From Elizabethkingia sp. YR214 (GTDB taxonomy: Bacteria; Bacteroidota; Bacteroidia; Flavobacteriales; Weeksellaceae), in NCBI RefSeq assembly GCF_003058195.1, contig NZ_QBUH01000003.1, positions 186,001 to 250,000 of the forward strand: DNA of 64,000 nt, read 5' to 3'. The translations under genes and the position numbers were made by a program. Positions 60,388 through 64,000 of the stretch are shown piece by piece. The notes below the pieces were generated by a model, which did no database searches, was not told the origin of the DNA, and worked only from the letters and a program-made list of their open reading frames with translations. Numbering within the stretch: the first letter of the stretch is position 1; every line of letters starts with the position of its first letter.

Positions 60388-60864
60388 ATGTACAACAACT
60401 TCTCCTTCTTGTAATTTTCTATACATATTAGAAATATGATTATAGCCACTATTAATTTTCCATACTTTATTAAAAATAAAAGACAAATGATTTCCAATAT
60501 AAGGCCTTGTTTTATTATACTTTATTGGGTGAATATATTCCAAGCTAATGGTTAACAGATCATTGTCTTTTATAATATAATTTGAAAAGAAAGAATCTGA
60601 ATTTATAATTTGTTGGAATATCTCTGCAGATAATCCATTATTTAATTCCGTTGAGGAAGCCTTATATACCCAGTCAAACCCATCGTCCTCTTTTAATCCA
60701 ACATACTCTAATAAGCACCAATAAATTTTTGTTTCTTCATATTGGCTTTTATTAAGTTTTATTCTGTTTTTTCTTGACAGTTTGTTGTGAATAATAGCTT
60801 TATCCTCAGGCTCAGGTATGGTGTTGTTTAAAATAAATTCAATACTTGATATGGCTAAATTCAT
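60358..60864 (-). CDS. Unrecognised AT-rich gene inserted between the repeat copies
   Basis: The 168-residue cytoplasmic-looking protein (MNLAISSIEFILNNT …) has no signal or membrane segment and matches no family I know. Its C-terminal residues (about nine, YSEYRKRDV) come from the duplicated fragment, so the original end is lost or altered. The DNA 60400-60880 is about 27% GC by hand count, against roughly 35-38% next to it, suggesting transfer. A -7 box lies 16 nt upstream. Size and placement behind a secreted-protein gene would fit an immunity-like protein, but this is speculation. Confidence 0.6.
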   Translation of the reverse strand: MNLAISSIEFILNNTIPEPEDKAIIHNKLSRKNRIKLNKSQYEETKIYWCLLEYVGLKEDDGFDWVYKASSTELNNGLSAEIFQQIINSDSFFSNYIIKDNDLLTISLEYIHPIKYNKTRPYIGNHLSFIFNKVWKINSGYNHISNMYRKLQEGEVVVHYSEYRKRDV

Positions 60865-60880
60865 ACAATTGGGTTTTGTA

Positions 60881-60888
60881 CAAATATA
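60881..60888 (-). promoter_or_regulatory. -7 box of the inserted gene
   Basis: TATATTTG on the minus strand starts directly after the stop codon of the upstream gene and lies 16 nt before the ATG at 60864. Confidence 0.45.
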
Positions 60889-61069
60889 TTAATTTACCTT
60901 TTCCATCAGCATTTTTCTTGGTCCCATATCCATTTCCTGTTTCAGGAGCTGGCGCGTTTTGGTATCAATATAAAAAGTAGTAATAGCTTTATGATCGGTA
61001 ATGCCATCTGTTGTCTTTACAATCCATACAGGTGTATTTTTATACATCCCTTTTTCTGTACTCTGAATA
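60889..61069 (-). repeat. Direct repeat copy 2 (3' end of the secreted-protein gene)
   Basis: This is the intact-gene copy of the 181-bp repeat; the other copy is at 60207-60387 in the same orientation. Homology begins exactly at the stop codon and fades at 61069-61072. Confidence 0.9.
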
Positions 61070-61617
61070 TTGACTTTTAATACACCACTTTTTTTAGGAT
61101 TGTAGTCGTAAATGGCAATATTGATTTTATAGTTTTCTTTCAGTGGAAGCCAACGAATCAATTGTGGATAAATATTACTGTCGAAAAAGTCCTCTGGGGT
61201 TTTCTCATTAATCTCTGTTTTTTTGTTGGAAGCTTTATCCAGATAATAGCCAGTTACTTCTTTGTCAAAATTCAGTACCATATCCCGCTGCATATTAAAG
61301 GATGAATGTTTTACAGGAGCAAGGCTCGGTAATTTTGCCGAAGTTTCGTCTGTCCAGTCAGATGGAGCTCCTTTCATCTTTACTGTAGTTGTAATGTTGA
61401 CTTCGTTGGATGCACGCGATATTTTGGTAATCACTTTTCCGATTTCAATTTTCGTGGTATCCTTTACGGCGTACCAGTTCATTTCTGTTTCTTCATTTTT
61501 AATCAGAGCGGAATTTACATCATTGTGCTTTGGGGACTGAGTTTTCTCCTGTGCATTTAAAACTGATGCTGAGAAAAATAGCAGAATTGCGGGAATAAAA
61601 AATCTGATTGATTTCAT
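60889..61617 (-). CDS. Hypothetical secreted protein (DUF3108-like)
   Basis: I use ATG 61617 (242 residues), which starts a signal peptide (MKSIRFFIPAILLFF … LNAQ). The mature protein is beta-rich and lysine-rich, with a C-terminal part (TPVWIVKTTDGITDHKAITTFYIDTKTRQLLKQE in pieces) resembling DUF3108-type periplasmic proteins, which are poorly understood. The last 181 bp (60889-61069) are repeated downstream at 60207-60387. Function unknown. Confidence 0.78.
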   Translation of the reverse strand: MKSIRFFIPAILLFFSASVLNAQEKTQSPKHNDVNSALIKNEETEMNWYAVKDTTKIEIGKVITKISRASNEVNITTTVKMKGAPSDWTDETSAKLPSLAPVKHSSFNMQRDMVLNFDKEVTGYYLDKASNKKTEINEKTPEDFFDSNIYPQLIRWLPLKENYKINIAIYDYNPKKSGVLKVNIQSTEKGMYKNTPVWIVKTTDGITDHKAITTFYIDTKTRQLLKQEMDMGPRKMLMEKVN

Positions 61618-61728
61618 GTTGATACAATTTAATAGTTGTATCATAATCAGTTGATTGCCAATGAAAAATGTTACAAATTTAATCGTTAAAATTATAATTG
61701 TAGAGTTAGTATAATGTTTAATTATCTC

Positions 61729-61763
61729 AATCTCTAAATGATAAATTAAACCATTTAGAGATT
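61729..61763. repeat. 12-bp perfect inverted repeat
   Basis: AATCTCTAAATG and CATTTAGAGATT are separated by 11 nt. It lies between GNAT (ends 61812) and the secreted-protein gene. There is no T tract, so it could be an operator or a weak GNAT terminator. Confidence 0.5.
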
Positions 61764-61811
61764 AAAATAATTTAGAAAAGATATCTTTAAAAAACTATAT
61801 ATAAAGTCTAG

Positions 61812-62285
61812 TTATTCGGATAATGTTTTAATATAAGTAACGGAGACTTTCTCGAAACCGTTTTTCTCAAAAAACGAATGGGCTTTATCATTGGTAATTC
61901 CACTTTCCAGAAACAGCGCTTTGACTTTTTGCTCGACTGCGAAATTGTGAATAAAATCCATAAGCTTTTTTCCCAAGGACATTCCGCGCAGGCTGCCATC
62001 TACAATCATATCTTCTATAATAAGGTATTTCCTGTAAATCCGGAGAATGGCAATCCCGATAATTTTGTTGTGGATATCTTCTATAGTAATCAGATTACAG
62101 TCATCCTCATCCAGTTCAGCAGAAAGTATTTCAGCAAAGTTTTCACTCCACTCCGTCGCAGACGTGGCCCTCCCGGACATAATTTCGGAGTGCGAAATAT
62201 AGCTGTTCGTTCTGTGTTCTATAAAGAAATTAACAGCTTCTTCTTTTCTTTTGTTTTTATCCTGATGTCTGATGAAGACTTCCAT
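61812..62285 (-). CDS. GNAT-family N-acetyltransferase
   Basis: The 157-residue protein has the acetyl-CoA-binding motif A (MIVDGSLRGMSLGKKLMDF, about 92-110) and motif B (SGITNDKAHSFFEKNGFEK, about 128-146). Its acceptor is unknown; small GNATs acetylate amines, peptides or antibiotics. Monocistronic. Confidence 0.9.
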   Translation of the reverse strand: MEVFIRHQDKNKRKEEAVNFFIEHRTNSYISHSEIMSGRATSATEWSENFAEILSAELDEDDCNLITIEDIHNKIIGIAILRIYRKYLIIEDMIVDGSLRGMSLGKKLMDFIHNFAVEQKVKALFLESGITNDKAHSFFEKNGFEKVSVTYIKTLSE

Positions 62286-62365
62286 TCTTTTATTTTTTGT
62301 TCATCTACAATAGTCAATTTTATGCCAATTCTGGCTTGTTAATCTATTAACATGGTTAGTGTTTG

Positions 62366-63406
62366 TTATAATTTTCCGGAATCGACATCTTTAATAAACT
62401 TAATAACCCCAGTCATAAATACTTTCTGATCATCCCACATGGCAAGGTGACTGCCATTAGGACAATACAGATAGCTTCCTTTTTGTACCAGTTTACTTTG
62501 TTCTTCCATGGCTTTAGGATCCATTGTGTCGTACTTAGCGCCAATCATTAACGTTGGTGTTGCAATTTCATGAAGCCTGTTTTTAATATCCCATTTAGCC
62601 AATCTTGCGTCAGTGCTCATCCCAAGTTCGCTAGGTCCCTGCATAAGGGTATATACAGTACTGTTCACATGTTTCAGGGAACGGTTCAAAGCATCCGGCC
62701 ATTCCGGAAGCCGGCAGATGTGTTGCGCATAATAATTGGGAAACAGTAATTCTGTATAGCGTGGATTGGCGTAGTCTTTTTTAGCTTCAATGGCACGAAC
62801 TTCTGCCAGTACTTCAGGTTTCATTTGTTTAGCTAAAACCTCGGCATATTTCACATATTCCGGTGCACTGGCCATCATATTGGATACGAGCAATCCTTTT
62901 AGGTTTTTCTGATATTTCAAGGCATATTCCATAGCCAGAATTCCACCCCAGGAATTCCCCAGAACATAGAAATTGTCTTTATCTGCATTAATAGCTTTAC
63001 GTACCTGTTCAACTTCATCTACAAAACGGTCGATATTCCACAGGCTGTTGTCTGTAGGCTGATCGCTGTAATAAGAGCCCAGTTGATCGTATTCGTAAAA
63101 CTCGAAACCTTCCCGCTGAAAGAAAGTCTCGAAGCATTCCATGTATTCATGAGTCATCGCCGGACCGCCATGCAATAACAAAACTTTTATTTTAGGATTC
63201 GTTCCGAAGCGTTTGGTCCAGACTTTAAAGTTACCAACAGGAGTGGTAATCGGAATCATCTTTACGCCGCCGGCTTCTACAGAATCTTTATAATTAAAAT
63301 AATCGGCAGTGGAAACAACGGTAGGCGCTGATTCTTTTTGCTTGCAGGATGCTATAAACATTGCAATGCTTAGTAGCAAGATAAAAATTCGTATGTTATT
63401 TTTCAT
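62366..63406 (-). CDS. Alpha/beta-hydrolase lipoprotein, proline iminopeptidase-like
   Basis: The 346-residue protein is a lipoprotein (Cys at 21, MFIASC). It has the oxyanion HGGP motif (79-82) and the nucleophile elbow GNSWGG with S152, plus the catalytic His near the end (GSHLAMW). The Asp is probably in KYDTMD. Proline iminopeptidases release N-terminal proline from peptides; this one would act at the envelope. DinB and another gene lie upstream on the same strand. Confidence 0.9.
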   Translation of the reverse strand: MKNNIRIFILLLSIAMFIASCKQKESAPTVVSTADYFNYKDSVEAGGVKMIPITTPVGNFKVWTKRFGTNPKIKVLLLHGGPAMTHEYMECFETFFQREGFEFYEYDQLGSYYSDQPTDNSLWNIDRFVDEVEQVRKAINADKDNFYVLGNSWGGILAMEYALKYQKNLKGLLVSNMMASAPEYVKYAEVLAKQMKPEVLAEVRAIEAKKDYANPRYTELLFPNYYAQHICRLPEWPDALNRSLKHVNSTVYTLMQGPSELGMSTDARLAKWDIKNRLHEIATPTLMIGAKYDTMDPKAMEEQSKLVQKGSYLYCPNGSHLAMWDDQKVFMTGVIKFIKDVDSGKL

Positions 63407-63434
63407 TTTAAAAAGAGTGATTGGATGGTGTGTT

Positions 63435-63935
63435 TTACTGGTCTTTATAAATATTCCAGAAGTTGTAGTCTGTCATTGGTGCATCGGTTATGCCTATGCA
63501 ACGCCCCATTGTTACAATTTGTCCGCGGTGGTAGGTTCCGTGGATAATAACATGTTGTATATATTCGTATTTAGAAAAATCGCACTGAAACCACTGAGAT
63601 TCGATTTTTACATTTTTCGCCAGATCTTCTTCTGTAAGGCCATCAACATAATCTGCCAGCTTTTGCGAGTTATTCCTGATAGCACTGAATATTTCTTCTC
63701 TTCTGGATAGTGCTGCGGTAGCCGCAAAGTCGAATTCGTTTTTTTCAGAGATATGGCTCCACCAATATTCCTGCGTTTGCCATATGTGATGCAATGTCTT
63801 CAGAATAGTAGGAAAACTGGATGGTGTTTCCTGATTCAGTTGTTCATCAGATTTGGCAGAAAGCCAATCCAGATATTTATCAACTACCCAATTGTTGTAC
63901 TGAACGGATTTTGAGATTAAGGTTTTTAGGCTCAT
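63435..63935 (-). CDS. DinB-family four-helix protein
   Basis: The 166-residue protein is helical, with the three metal-ligand histidines of DinB/YfiT-like proteins: in TLHHIWQTQEYW, and in HVIIHGTYHRGQI. The family includes thiol transferases and stress-induced proteins; the role is unknown. Its start is 2 nt after the stop of the gene at the right edge, and the hydrolase gene lies 28 nt downstream. Confidence 0.88.
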   Translation of the reverse strand: MSLKTLISKSVQYNNWVVDKYLDWLSAKSDEQLNQETPSSFPTILKTLHHIWQTQEYWWSHISEKNEFDFAATAALSRREEIFSAIRNNSQKLADYVDGLTEEDLAKNVKIESQWFQCDFSKYEYIQHVIIHGTYHRGQIVTMGRCIGITDAPMTDYNFWNIYKDQ

Positions 63936-63937
63936 GA

Positions 63938-64000
63938 CTATGGATTTTTAGTTAGTTTTAGTTCAGGCTTATCACGTCCTACAAAGCGTCCTTTTCCAAG
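63938..64000 (-). CDS. 3' end of an unidentified gene at the right edge
   Basis: On the minus strand, an open frame enters from the right edge and ends at TAG (63940-63938). The visible 20 residues are LGKGRFVGRDKPELKLTKNP. It is too short to identify. It ends 2 nt before the DinB ATG, so it likely shares an operon. Confidence 0.55.
   Translation of the reverse strand, partial: LGKGRFVGRDKPELKLTKNP

Noticed and set aside
60207-60497. 96-aa frame as an independent membrane protein
   Set aside because: It joins an out-of-frame reading of the inserted gene to a truncated copy of its neighbour; it is a rearrangement product.
61878-62342. 154-aa plus-strand open frame opposite the GNAT gene
   Set aside because: The GNAT motifs on the other strand are clear, so this is a shadow.
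1-64000. CRISPR arrays, tRNA, rRNA, transposases, phage genes, toxin-antitoxin pairs
   Set aside because: No regularly spaced repeats, cloverleaf-like sequence or recognisable mobile-element protein was found in either strand.

Overview
The window looks like a chromosomal stretch from a member of the Flavobacteriia (Bacteroidota), probably Elizabethkingia or a close Chryseobacterium-like relative. The base composition is AT-rich. Strong ribosome-binding sites are absent. Many genes carry the Bacteroidota -7 promoter box TAnnTTTG. The gene set is typical of the group: SusC/SusD, FecR/ECF-sigma pairs, DUF3109, DUF6427/DUF6341-like membrane proteins and OstA. The genus is an inference; the class is well supported. 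I saw no rRNA, tRNA, CRISPR array, transposase or prophage genes.

Layout. 0-10 kb is housekeeping: the tail of an unknown Lys-rich protein, an OmpA-family porin, recQ-fmt, a ribBA-like gene, trigger factor, and a divergent HxlR regulator/oxidoreductase pair. 10-12 kb holds DUF3109, DUF6427-like and DUF6341-like genes. 11.7-21.1 kb is accessory: an ECF sigma factor divergent from FecR, a TonB-dependent receptor with a signalling (STN) domain, a beta-helix lipoprotein, a second lipoprotein, an S41 protease lipoprotein and two small helical proteins, the first of which (59 aa) overlaps the protease stop codon. 21-41 kb is mostly core metabolism and envelope: UspA, FAH hydrolase, exonuclease-pssA, DUF2147, pdhB, kup, a Fur-family repressor, OstA, an aminotransferase, a START-like protein plus a degenerate class IV aminotransferase, YqgE, pdxH, HU, panD plus a flippase-like protein, an FKBP, VF530, a TM2/PH-SHOCT pair, M3 peptidase and an SRPBCC protein.

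41-49.4 kb is a second nutrient-capture locus, all on the minus strand: ECF sigma, FecR, SusC, SusD and two tandem secreted glycerophosphodiester phosphodiesterases. It is plausibly a glycerophosphodiester scavenging system. 49.7-56.8 kb carries a nitroreductase and a czc-type heavy-metal efflux operon headed by a small conserved secreted protein. 57.6-58.5 kb holds a stand-alone ribB under a clear FMN riboswitch, with a 10-bp inverted repeat that would sequester its start codon. 58.6-64 kb holds a racemase, membrane and secreted proteins, a small rearrangement (a 181-bp direct repeat flanking an AT-rich inserted gene), GNAT, a prolyl-aminopeptidase-like hydrolase, DinB and a partial gene.

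The points most worth following are the ribB riboswitch architecture, the RibBA whose GTP cyclohydrolase half has lost its catalytic motifs, the class IV aminotransferase lacking its PLP lysine, the 60-61.6 kb duplication/insertion, and the two ECF/FecR/TonB-receptor loci. Several genes also have the -7 box only 3-5 nt from the start codon, which predicts leaderless mRNAs. All calls come from reading sequence and motifs; no database search was run.
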